Shown here: positions 44,859 to 55,818 of the stretch, one piece after another
How positions within the stretch are numbered: position 1 is the stretch's first letter
Layout of the letters: every line of letters starts with the position of its first letter
Source of the DNA: Saussurea involucrata
Taxonomy: Eukaryota > Streptophyta > Magnoliopsida > Asterales > Asteraceae
DNA: 64,000 nucleotides
Assembly: GCA_033807775.1 (NCBI GenBank)
Contig: CM066317.1
Span: 33,173,870-33,237,869 of the forward strand
Reading direction: 5' to 3'
Translations under genes and position numbers: made by a program
Notes under the pieces: model-generated
Told to the model about the DNA's origin: nothing
The model's database searches: none
The model's input: the letters and a program-made list of their open reading frames with translations, nothing else

Positions 44859-46022
44859 ATGGATTGGAGTGCATGGATTTTCAAGGGCCACAGCATTCAA
44901 GGTAATCACCCTCGCCTGTTTTGCACTCCTTTGGGATATTAAGTTGAGTGAATGCTTGTGTGTGGGTCAGTGAGGAACCGATTAATCTCATTTTGGTTGA
45001 AATCGTGATTCTGAGGGCCGATAAAACCCTGTGGGGAAATCGCCCAGGTTCCTCTTCCAAAAGAGCGATACCGGGTCCCGCAAGGGAGTCCGGAAGAGCG
45101 ATACCGGATCCCGCAAGGGAGTCCGGAAGAACGATACCGGATCCCGGTAGGGGAGTCCGGGACTTGGCGAAGTCGGTATCTGGTAGAAAGTCCGGAAGAT
45201 GGGGCCGGATCCGGAAGGACCGAACCGGAAGTCGAAACCGGATCCGGAAGGACCGGAACCGGAAGGTTGGGACCGGATCCGGAATGTACCGAAACCGGAT
45301 TGTGGGAGCGTGTCGGCGAAGAACCGGATTTAGATCCGGTATGGAACCGGAATCCATGTTTTTATAGGATCAGGAGTAGAGTCCGGGATTTTGGTTCCGG
45401 TTCGGTTTTTCTGTTGAGTAAGTTGTGGGGATATGCTCCGTTATTGAGAGCGACTTGTAAAACCTTATTACTCTTAATCTTTTCAACCACTTAGGTATTC
45501 CAAGTGAGAAACCGGAAGCTACGCGAGAAGTATTGTGCAAGTCATCAGGTGAGTTTTTCTAACTAAAAATACGTGTTTTAAAACGTGTTTTCCGAAGTAA
45601 GTAAAGGAATAGAAATGCCATGTTTTATTACATGATTATGCTTGTGTGAAAGTTTATTTGAGATGTATGCATACATTGTGGTTAGACGTAAATTGGCTAA
45701 GTCGGGGGTGGGCCCGCCAGTGCTCATACCGGGAGGAGTGACCTGTTTATGCCATGGGAGGAGTGACCCAGTAAGGCAGTGTGAGAGTGACACGTTGTCA
45801 TTTTCAAGTTACTTCAGTGTACCATTTACGAGTGTGATGTTGTTTGAAAGTTTTATTCAAAGTTGCTTTTGAAAGTTATGAACTGTTTTAAATATGTTTT
45901 GAGAACTGTGGTATTGAGGGAGCTCACTAGACCTCATGGTCTAACCCTTGCATTTTCCAAACTAAACCTTTTCAGGTAAGCAGTTAGTAGAAGGCTCTAG
46001 TAAGGGCAAAGAGAAAGCGTGA
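44859..46022 (+). CDS. predicted spliced 47-aa ORF inside the Tek4 5' LTR
   Basis: Unknown function. Three exons: 44859-44901, 45495-45548 and 45976-46022. The splice sites are CAAG/GTAATC to CACTTAG, and TCAG/GTGAGTT to CTTTTCAG. Both junctions are phase 1, the total is 144 nt, and the product runs from MDWSAWIFKG to SSKGKEKA-stop. No signal peptide or known domain; the C-terminus is Lys-rich. The ATG is the first after the TATA box. The first intron holds the CCGGA array and the second holds the conserved hairpin. It would be a leader ORF upstream of gag on the genomic RNA. Exon structure is predicted from sequence only; without splicing the frame is closed. Confidence 0.5.
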
Positions 46023-46221
46023 GCGTGAAGCGATAGACTAGAAAGAATCAGTTTTACTTAGTATGTCAAGCATAGTCTTTAGAAATCTCAGCTGTGTAAT
46101 AGGTTGTTTCCGCCAACCTTCTGATGTACTCGTTGTATGAAGATAATATTTTGAGGCCGTTCCGGCGAGTTATTTAACTATTGTTGTTTATGCTTTATTC
46201 GTTGAGTTGGATTGTTACAAT

Positions 46222-46234
46222 TGGTATCAGAGCC
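46222..46234 (+). other. Tek4 primer-binding site, tRNA-iMet
   Basis: TGGTATCAGAGCC, perfect, two bases after the LTR. Its preservation contrasts with the lack of coding sequence. Confidence 0.95.
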
Positions 46235-48602
46235 ATAGTTTAAGGGATTTAGGTGACCGGATGGGCCTAAACTTAAACTATGTATTAGAGGGGAGCACAG
46301 CTGAGATATATGATGCTCTTAGAAAAGATCACTTTAAGTGCGCTAGTGATAGAGTAGCGAGGACTGTCATGTAAGGTGAATTTGTAATTACATCTGGCCA
46401 ATGTAATCGTGAATTTACAGGTACATGAGCGTGCTCAATTGCTCTCGTTGGGAAGATCGATGAGTGTGGTAGTGTGTAGTGGGTTTTGACCTTGCATTGA
46501 TAGCAATGAGTTAAGGTATCGTGAGAGATCATTTATGATATGATGTATATATATCTTGTAGAAGAAGTGTTGTTTGGAATGTTATGAGCCGTCTAAAGGT
46601 AGATCTTCGTGGGTTAGAAGAGGATGAAAGATTGATTATGGGTAAAACTCCTGGTTTCTAGTGAGTCCTAGTTCTTGAAATCATGGTGTAGATCAGTTGG
46701 GATGGTAAGGAAGGACAGTGTCGGAATCTTGAAAGCATCAAATTCAAGAGCAAGTGGAGGATTGGAGCCCTGACTCTTTAGTCGAGCTTCTCAGTAGCAG
46801 GATCAATGAAAGGAAGATGTCAGTGGTGGATTGAAGACGTGTAGAGGTAGAATGTGAGGTAATTAGTCAAGACGAAAATTGTATGGGATGGTTGAGTAGG
46901 TAGGTTGTGGAACGCATGTACAGCACGTTGTTGCGTGAGTACAACGGTTGACCGTGTTAGAGTGAATAGCCTTCAATTGCAAGTCGAGTTTCATGCATTG
47001 CGTCCTTATATGTGTTACATGAACTTTTTCGTGATTAAGAGTAAATGCGTAAATTACAAATTTTGTCGGAAATGAGTCGACCTATGCAAGCGTGTGTTTA
47101 AAGAAAAAGGCAATCCTATTTACATCGCACAATAAAATTTTAAGCTTAGCGATTTGCCAAAATATCCCGCTCTTTTCATGATAAGGTAAGTTTGTTGCAA
47201 AAAGTCAAGAAAACGTTTGGCTGCAAAGCTTTTATAACCAAAAGGAGTATTGACATGTTGATGTCATTAAATGAGTGTGAGAGCCGACTGGTTTACTTCA
47301 TGTCGGTAATTTCTTTCAGAATTTTTGCCGTATAGAAAGATTTTCATTTAATATGTTTCTATCGTAACAACGTCATTTTGGTCGAGTAAGATTGAGTTTT
47401 ACTGAAAAGTTGTGTGCGAACGATTCTCGAGATCGGTGTGCATGGCATTGGAGTTATGAGAGTGTTGGGTTCATGTGTACCCAAGTTGCTTCCAAGTGTT
47501 GTTTCTTTTAAAATGATAAATGTGCGAAATGATTTATTTATCGTGTTGTCATGCATGAAGGCTATGAAGTCACCAGGTCGTAGAGTTATTACATTTTAAG
47601 ATAAGGAAGGGTTCCGAAAGTGGAGAGGTGTTGGACAAACCAGGGGTGAATGTTTGTAATTTTGGTATTCGTGTTCAAGAAGAGGGGTGAACAGTGGAAG
47701 AGTCGGAAATGGAGTTTGGTGTCGGTTGTATGGTAGTCTGTACCCTTGTTCGGTACCTAGAGATACGGTTATCGAGGGACGGTTGTGTCCGGAGGAAGGA
47801 CTTGAAGTCATTAAGGTGTAGGTATTAGCAACTCGATATGAGTAGTGTTGAGAGGCAGAAATGAAATGTCTTCGGCGTTGAACATTAGTTTTGAGGTGGT
47901 CTTGTAATATTGACATTGCACAAGTAAGTCTTGAATTTTCCCCCTTCAAGTGAGGACGACGGGATATGAAGTTGATTATAATATGTTTGAAGGATTAGGT
48001 TCTGTTAGGAACCCTTGTTGACGGAAAGGTTAGGGAAGCATCATCAGGTCGACTATTGATGTTGAAGTCAACAACTATGTAAGGTGTTTGAAACTGAAGG
48101 CTTGAATCAGGAGGTTGAAGGATGAGAAAATCGCCCTGGTGTGTGGGGATGTAGAAGGTCATCCAGGAAAGATATATACATGCATGATGGTAGACCACCT
48201 TGCATGAGTGTTAAGATGGTGAAAGATTGTTGTCTTGATGAGTGTTTCTTTGCGAGGTTTTGAGAGTTTGTAAATGGGAGGAGGTATTTAGCGCGACTGA
48301 AGTGGGTGCATAGATTATATCGATCTGTAAGGGAATGTGCCCTGTCATATGTAATGGTTTTTGGGATCGCAAAGAACCAGCAAAAATGAATATGTTTGAG
48401 TGGATTGGGAAATCGTGAGTTGTGTCCATTTATATTCGGGGAAAGACAAGGTCGTGAGATAGAGTTAGTTATATGCGGGTGAATATGAAGGAAAGATTGA
48501 TTATGTGTACAAATGACCGTGAGAACCTAGTTACGGTGTGGTGTTGTGGGTGGAGAATGTGTGTATAAGTTAATGGCATCATTTGCCAAGATAAATGTGC
48601 CA
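46235..48602 (+). other. Tek4 internal region, left, no coding domain seen
   Basis: The first 200 bp resemble the Tek1 leader (AGTTTAAGGGATTTAGGTGA near 46239). After that no gag motif, knuckle or protease was found in any frame. It is GT-rich on the plus strand. Confidence 0.5.
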
Positions 48603-48607
48603 GCCAG

Positions 48608-49591
48608 TGTTAATGCCAAAAATCGCACCAAAGGGACAACTTAAGGTCGATGTGGACTTAATCAACTAAAGAAAGGATCTTTCGACGAGACGTGCGACGA
48701 AGATAAAAATAAATGAGACAAGGGATTTGATGACGCAGGAAAAACCTCAATCGAGGAAAAAACCTGCGGACGACAGGGGGTGTCGTCGTTGCACTATGGT
48801 CGCCAATCAGGGGCGACGTCCTTGGTACTGGCGTCGGTCGTACGATGATTACAATACAAATGAAGGAAATACTTCGAAATGTAAAGTACAAGTGTTTGAA
48901 TGTGATGACAAGTGTTTGTCGTGTGTGAATACAAAGTGTGAACTATCTGTCGAAGGCTGATGTCGCGCGTCGAGACTGATACTTGAGCTTTTCCTTCGAG
49001 TGTTCTTGAGTTCGTTGTAGGATTCTGGCTTTCAGTACTCAATCTCCAGAGTTTGAATGTTCTTTGCTATGAGTTTGGATGATTTTCTCTGCTGTTTGAT
49101 GATGTTCGCTGAAGTGTATTGGATGTTAACCGATGTGTCTTGAAATGAGGCTTTAGCTTGTCTTTTATAGTCTTCACGTCATTAATTATCTCCATTAATG
49201 ATTCAATCAACGGCTACAACGGCTGGAAACGGTCGCCGGAGTGATTATCCATGATGATCTTCGTCCGTTACAGCTATCGATCGTTGATGGTTGCGTCGGT
49301 TATATCCGTTGCTCTTTAATGACTTTGACTCTTGCATTAAACACTTAACAAACGTAACAGTCAAGGTTAACGTTAGTTCGATCGAAGGTACAATGATCTT
49401 ACGCGATGGTCGTACAGGATGGGCGATACTATGGTCGAGCGTCGTGGGGAACGTACGACTTACCTTTTACGGGCGACGATGGATGTTTTATGGGTTCCTG
49501 TCGAGACCTTATCTTAATACAAGATTTTACTTATGACGTGCGATTTACCTTCTCTGGTCGTGGTCGTACGACATGATTTTTTGCCCAAACA
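48608..49591 (-). repeat. Tat5 3' LTR (984 bp)
   Basis: Plus-strand ends TGTTAATGCC and GCCCAAACA. The minus-strand purine tract TTTTGGGGGC lies just outside, at about 49594-49606. The palindromic word GTCGTACGAC and close variants recur in the LTR and the interior. Confidence 0.93.
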
Positions 49592-49998
49592 GTTTGCCCC
49601 CAAAATTTGAAAGAAAGATAGCCAATCCGAGTTTTAAATTTTGTCAGTCGAAAATATGACAAGTGATGGAAATTACCTTGGTTACCTTGGAGCCAGACTG
49701 GTTCGTTTCTAACTGAACGAGAAGTTGAAAAGGAAACGAGGTCGTGATGTCATATACGGACACATGATGATGCTTACCAGCTGTCGAGGACAGGTGTCGT
49801 CGATCCCTGCGGTCATACGAAAGGATGGGGACGCGCAGCGGTTATCCGGGAATTTACACTTGACATAATCGACTGCATAAATAAAGATTACGATGGATCT
49901 TTTCTTGGCGATTTCCGTTCGATTAAAACTTGTCAGGGTTCTTTGACCTAATTTAAGTTTTTCTGAGATCATATAAGATACGACCTTCCAGTTTGCGT

Positions 49999-52180
49999 AT
50001 GCGTCGCAAGTCTATTGCTAGAAAGCCTAGAAAAAACTGGGATATTTGGGGTTTTTCTGAGCGTCAAATCTTGTTGACGGGCTTAGCGATGTCGACGGAG
50101 CCTAGGAGCACTATCCGGGATCAAGACGCCCTAGACGACTTTAGGGTTTTGGCAAAAATCCCTGCGGAGGTTACTGTGAGTAAAGCCGGTAATATTCGAC
50201 CGGAGATGTGTACCGAGGGGTACATTGTTATATACGAATACCTGTTCAAAATAGGCTTTCACTGGCCATATTCGCCTTTAGTCAAAGAATTTATGTGTGA
50301 ATTTGATCTTTCGCCGGGGCAACTGATGCCCCAGTTCTGGCGAGTTATCTTGATCACCGAACGACTTACCTCCAACTGGAATCCACCGATGAATGTGAGG
50401 GACCTTCTGACGGCGTATAAGGTCAAGAATGATCAGTACCGTCGCTACAGCTTGTTTTCAAGGTTCAAGGGTGATCGTACCCTGGTTTTAAATACTGCGG
50501 TCAATGATCATGGATGGAAGAAGAGGTATGTATTCGTACGGGCGTCGACGCTGGACACTGATAGTGACTGGATTAGAGAGGGTTGGAATATGACAGGTGA
50601 GCTTTTGACTGTACGTTTTCATGTTATTTTGTTGCTCGATTGTTTCTTCGACTAATCTTCTTTTTTGTGCGTAGATATTGATTTCGAGAAGGTAAAGCTG
50701 GATGATGCTTCTCGGGCTAAGGTCGAAAAGTTCTTGGAATTTCGTACCGAAGACCGGTCGTATGTCACGCGTCATTTGATAGACGAGGACGATGACATCA
50801 TTTTCTTGAGCGACAGAATGAGGATGGGTCGAGAGGAGAAAGAAGAAGAGGAAGACTCTAAGAAGACTGAGGAGGAAGAGAAGAGCGAAGAACCAGAGGT
50901 AGAGATAATTAGTAAGTATCCTTTTGTCTTCTTTTCGCTTGACCTGGTCTTTCTCTGTTCTGAATCGTCTAACTTCTTTCTTTTACCGTTCAGGTGAATC
51001 TCAAGCACAGGCGACATCTTCTGTTGTTAGGAAGATGGCCCAAGTCGAAGCAGCTCGCGAGGCGAGGGAGAAGGACGTTTCGACAACTAGGTCGGGAGTC
51101 CTGAAGAGAAAAGAGGTTCCGACAGCTGGGTCGGGCCTCTTAAAGAGGACAAAGGTGTCCGTTCTGAGGGAACCGTCTTTGAAGACGGGTAACCCATCGA
51201 GGGTTGCCTTGTCCAGAAAGACGAAGGCGTCGGTTGCGACCGGCGCAGAATCTGTGGATACTGCGCAACTGGCGACGATGTCTCCCATCGTCCTATCCGG
51301 CCCTTCATCGGCCGACAGGGGCAAAGGCGCGCAGATGGGACCTTTAGGGGAAACGATGGTCAACTTTACGTTGCCGTCGGGTTTTCTGGATGACAATGTC
51401 TTGGACGAGACGAAGTTGTTCCCCCATTTGGAAAAATATTTGCTTCCATCTTTCAGGGAGCATTTTGACGGGTTTTCTTTCGAGAAGAAAGAGTTCCATA
51501 CAGCTGGACTCTTGTTCTTGGTAAGCCTTTCTTTCAAGACTTGTCGTTTGTCGTTGTTTACTAATGCTGCTCATATTATGATTCTTCAGGCGTTCCAAGC
51601 TTCCTTGGCATTGCATGTCGAAATGACGAATATATAGGTTTCAACGGCTTCTGTTACCAAAGATGAAGATGCAGCGTTAGCTAAAGAGAAAGCTGCTTTG
51701 GAACATGAAGAAGCGATGTCAGCGCGCCTTGACCATGCTCTGGACGAATTGGATGCCCTTAGTCATACAAGAGACGAGATAAACTCGCGTTTGAAGGAGT
51801 CCCTGACTTTGATGCGCGACCAGAGAGAGAAGCTGGAAGGGATGAAGGAATCCGTAACCGCGAAAAGGAAGGAAGTAGAGGGAATCAAGGCTAAGGTGAT
51901 AAGTTTGCAGAAGGAGTCTGATGAGTTGAAGGACGAAAATAAGTCTTTACTTTGTTATGCTCGACTTACTGCGCGTGCGGCAATTATGCGACGTCACCTG
52001 CAGGGTAAGGATCCTTTGGCTTCAGCGTCAGATGAGTTGCGTCTCTTTTATGAGAAAGTCGGGACCGAGAGAGATCTCGACATGGATGACCAGAGGGAGG
52101 TCGAAGGGGAGGCGGTTGATGAGGGTTTTCAAGATGAGGTATCGGACAAGGTCGTGATCGATGCTCCTCCACAACCTTAG
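49999..52180 (+). CDS. Tat5 antisense ORF, four exons, one in-frame stop
   Basis: The N-terminal half resembles the plant domain annotated as 'putative gypsy type transposon' (Transposase_28). The key stretch reads HWPYSPLVKEFMCEF and then LSPGQLMPQFWRVIL, at about residues 95-125. Function is not established. Exons: 49999-50596, 50675-50911, 50994-51520 and 51590-52180; introns of 78, 82 and 69 bp all have GT-AG ends and keep frame, giving 650 codons. Exon 2 ends in an acidic Glu-rich run. Exon 4 encodes a long Glu/Lys/Leu coiled coil. A single TAG at 51635-51637, probably a former CAG, interrupts it. A TATA-like CATAAATAAAG lies at about 49876. It runs opposite to gag and is far better preserved than gag. 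Confidence 0.75.
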
Positions 52181-52982
52181 AAAAAATGTATTTGTTTGTT
52201 CATGCTGCTCGACCGTCAGTGGTCGATTATGTATACGATGGCTTATATAATGAACGCAACCTTTGCTTATGCTTTATCCAAACCATGTTTAATTATGAGG
52301 TCGAAGACGAAATCATGCGACTAAGGCATTCATTGTAATATGATTACAAGAGCGTGAAACAAATATAAAAACACGCGATTAAAGCATCCATTCAGTTAAG
52401 AAACTTAGGGGTAAAGTCGTTTAGACTCTGTGATCGTATGACCAGATCGTACAGCGAGTTTGTATCGTATGCCCCTGTGGAGAAATAATCAAGTTAGAGA
52501 CCTGATTCTTTATGTCGTTCGACCTTGCGATATTAAAGTCATATAGTAGACTTAATGATTACTGTCGTGCGACTCTGCGATAATCTGTCGTGCGATTCTG
52601 CGATAAAATAATGTCGGGGGTTGCTCGTTGGCTAACCAACGACCCTCCGATGCTTAAGTCAGTAAATGTTTTGCGAGAAAAAATCGTATGAGAAAGAGTT
52701 AGAGAACGTACCATTTCAGACTCTCTCTATTTGCCCCCTGTCATTTATTACCGTACTCTTTTTGGGAGGAAAAGATAAGTTTTAAATGACATAATGACAC
52801 GGAGAAATATTGTCCTGCGGTTGATTATGTTGTCATGCGACGAGGCACCATAGTAGATTTATCCATGTGGAAATGTTATTGTTAATTTAGGGATAGAAAA
52901 ACGAACTTGTCGAGAGCTTGACCTTACGACTTCAGTTTATTTTCTCTTTTTATCTTCTGGATTCCCCATGGCATAGGGAATT
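52181..52982. other. Tat5 gap between antisense ORF and gag, no pol
   Basis: Protease, RT, RNase H and integrase would normally lie here. None is detectable in 800 bp. GTCGTGCGAC-type words are frequent. Confidence 0.7.
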
Positions 52983-54729
52983 TCAATTAATAACTTTTGC
53001 ATGCTCGGGAGTCGACGGTCGATGGCTATTAACTGGAACAGCGACGTTGTCAATGACATCTTTGAGATTTCCTTTCGAAAAATGATATGCTAGTTCCTTC
53101 TTCAATGCGATACAGTCGTCCGTCGCATGACCATGATCGGCATGGAAGTCGCACCACTTTGATTTGTCTTTCTTAGCATCGTCCAGGTCGGACTTCTTTG
53201 GCCATCGAATGGTAGCTTGGGAACTTTTCAGAGCTTCGACTAGGTCCTTTGTGGATCCTTCGAATCCGTAAGAGGATATCTTGGGGTACTGAATGAACTT
53301 AGCCGCGGTCTTGGCCTCTGCTTTCGTCTTGAAACGAACATTTGAAATTTGGCGCGCTGGCTCTACTCTAGAAACAGCCTTTGTCTTGAACTCTGGCTTT
53401 CTGACGCCTAGTGACTTCTTGTCGTCAGTGTGCTTGTGACGAAAGGCGGCATCATCTTCCACCCTCATATATGCTAAGGTTCGAGCTCGGACGTCTTCGA
53501 AATTCTCCGGGGGATATTTGGTCAGGTCGGTGTATAGACCCGAACTATCGTCCAGACCACGCTTATAGGCTTCGATCGCGGTTTTGACGTCGCAATTGCG
53601 GATGCTGATCATTTCGGCATTGAATCTATTAAAATAACTTCGAATAGACTCATTGGCTTTCTGCACGATGTAATATAGGTCGCTGGTCTGCTTCTCCATC
53701 TTACGACTGCTGGCGAATTGCTGGGAGAATTGATTAACCAACTCAGCAAACGACCCGATGGATTTGGGTTTGAGATTGATCAACCATTGGAGAGCAGGAC
53801 CAGTGAGGGTTGCTCCAAAACTCTTACACATGCATACTTCCTGGTACATAAATGGGATCGAGATCGTCCACATGAGCTGCTTATATTGCGCGACGTGCTC
53901 AGTTGGATCGGTCACACCCGAATACTTGGGAGTGAAGGCAGGAATGTTATACTTCTTTGGGACCTCGACGGTGGCAATCTCGTCGATGAAAGGCGACGCC
54001 TAATATCCCGAGCGAGGCTCGACGTCGACAGGCACGACTGTCCCAGGCAACTTGGCGAGCAAGGACAGGACACGCTCATTTTGGTCTTCTAACATCTTCA
54101 AACGCTGAGCGACGGGATCGTTAAGATCGGGATTTGCCCCTGTCGAGAGATTGGCCCCTGGGCTAGTGCCATTATCATGCGATGAACCATTGGTGTCCCC
54201 GTTAAACGAGATGAAATACGACTGCGGCCCATAGTGGAATTGTTGCGGTCCATTCTGAAACGGCTGCGATCCTTGCTGGAGAGGCTGCGATCCACCTTGA
54301 GGTCCATTATGAAATGGCTGCTAAAATGGTTGCGACCCTTGCTGGAAAGGCTGCGACCCTTGTGATGGCTGAGACCCATTATTCACGGGTGGTGGCCTTA
54401 TGTGCTGCGGAGGAATTGTCCCAAACTGAGGATTTGGGTTGAACGACACTGGCTGTTGATTCTGCATGAACGGGCCTGGATGCTGATTCTGCGGATGAAC
54501 CTGGATTCGGGACAAATGGTCTAGGGCCATTCTGATCGAACGGTCTTGGAACTGGGTTTTGCACGAACGGCCTAGGACCATTTTGAGGCCCAAGAGGATT
54601 TCTTAACTGTGCGATCTCCTCAGCTGCTCTGCGATTCTGCTCTGCCATTGCATTGAGCTGATTCCTGGCGACTTCGAGCTCCTGATACATTTGAGCAACA
54701 GTTTGCTGCGGATTTCCAGAGGCTGCCAT
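52983..54729 (-). pseudogene. Tat5 gag relic
   Basis: Starts at ATG 54729 (MAASGNPQQTVAQMYQELEV) with a short helical N-terminus, then a Gln/Pro/Asn/Phe-rich low-complexity region. The gag core follows with TDPTEHVAQYKQLMW, CKSFGATLTGPALQWLINL and GSFAELVNQFSQQF. Then comes a C-terminal CDFHADHGHATDDC segment, a His/Cys-type motif usual in Tat gag. Lesions: one frameshift near 54500, a TAG near 54318 and a TAG near 54002. The last 310 codons are open. The frame stops at 52983, before any protease. Confidence 0.85.
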
Positions 54730-54810
54730 TTTCCTGCAACAGAAAATAGAAGAAACTCCAAGAAACTATTAGTAGGGTGCACGTTCGTCGAGGATTTTCT
54801 CTAGATGAGG

Positions 54811-54830
54811 TCCCACGGATGGCGCCAAAC
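54811..54830 (-). other. Tat5 primer-binding site
   Basis: The minus strand reads GTT then TGGCGCCATCCGTGGGA directly after the 5' LTR. This is the TGGCGCC-type site common in Tat/Athila gypsy elements, unlike the Met-tRNA site of the Tekay elements. I did not identify the matching tRNA. Confidence 0.7.
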
Positions 54831-55813
54831 TGTTAATGCCAAAAATCGCACCAAAGGGACAACTTAAGGTCGATGTGGACTTAATCAACTAAAGAAAGGA
54901 TCTTTCGACGAGACGTGCGACGAAGATAAAAATAAATGAGACAAGGGATTTGATGACGCAGGAAAACCTCAATCGAGGAAAAAACCTGCGGACGACAGGG
55001 GGTGTCGTCGCTGCACTATGGTCGCCAATCAGGGGCGACGTCCTTGGTACTGGCGTCGGTCGTACGATGATTACAATACAAATGAAGGAAATACTTCGAA
55101 ATGTAAAGTACAAGTGTTTGAATGTGATGACAAGTGTTTGTCGTGTGTGAATACAAAGTGTGAACTATCTGTCGAAGGCTGATGTCGCGCGTTGAGACTG
55201 ATACTTGAGTTTTTCCTTCGAGTGTTCTTGAGTTCGCTGTAGGATTCTGGCTTTCAGTACTCAATCTCCAGAGTTTGAATGTTCTTTGCTATGAGTTTGG
55301 ATGATTTTCTCTGCTGTTTGATGATGTTCGCTGAAGTGTATTGGATGTTAACCGATGTGTCTTGAAATGAGGCTTTAGCTTGTCTTTTATAGTCTTCACG
55401 TCATTAATTAGCTCCATTAATGATTCAATCAACGGCTACAACGGCTGGAAACGGTCGCCGGAGTGATTATCCATGATGATCTTCGTCCGTTACAGCTATC
55501 GATCGTTGATGGTTGCGTCGGTTATATCCGTTGCTCTTTAATGACTTTGACTCCTGCATTAAACACTTAACAAACGTAACAGTCAAGGTTAACGTTAGTT
55601 CGGTCGAAGGTACAATGATCTTACGCGATGGTCGTACAGGATGGGCGATACTATGGTCGAGCGTCGTGGGGAACGTACGACTTACCTTTTACGGGCGACG
55701 ATGGATGTTTTATGGGTTCCTGTCGAGACCTTATCTTAATACAAGATTTTCCTTATGACGTGCGATTTACCTTCTCTGGTCGTGGTCGTACGACGTGATT
55801 TTTTTCCCAAACA
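54831..55813 (-). repeat. Tat5 5' LTR (983 bp)
   Basis: About 99% identical to 48608-49591 by hand comparison; one A is missing from a run near 54963. Confidence 0.93.
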
Positions 55814-55818
55814 GCCAG

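Larger units (their letters stand above)
44678..46219 (+). repeat. Tek4 5' LTR (1542 bp)
   Basis: It begins TGTAATAACCCAG and ends GATTGTTACA. TATA box TATAAAA at 44776-44782. A CCGGA-rich block at 45060-45340 falls in the predicted first intron. The hairpin TAGACC-TCAT-GGTCTA is at 45928-45943. The spliced small ORF is annotated separately. Confidence 0.93.
48608..55813 (-). mobile_element. Tat5, pol-less Ty3/gypsy Tat-lineage element
   Basis: LTRs of 984 and 983 bp (48608-49591 and 54831-55813), exact 5-bp duplication GCCAG (48603-48607 and 55814-55818). The minus strand reads LTR, primer site, gag (54729-52983), a gap where protease-RT-integrase should be, an antisense ORF (49999-52180 on plus), polypurine tract, LTR. 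An antisense extra ORF near the 3' end is known from Tat-lineage elements such as Retand. By hand the LTRs differ at about 10 bases plus one indel. It cannot move without a helper. Confidence 0.9.

Noticed and set aside
44881..45357. 158-codon minus-strand and 139-codon plus-strand ORFs, recurring at 58332-58811
   Set aside because: They span the CCGGA repeat block of the Tek4 LTR; Arg/Pro/Gly-rich translation of a short repeat on both strands.
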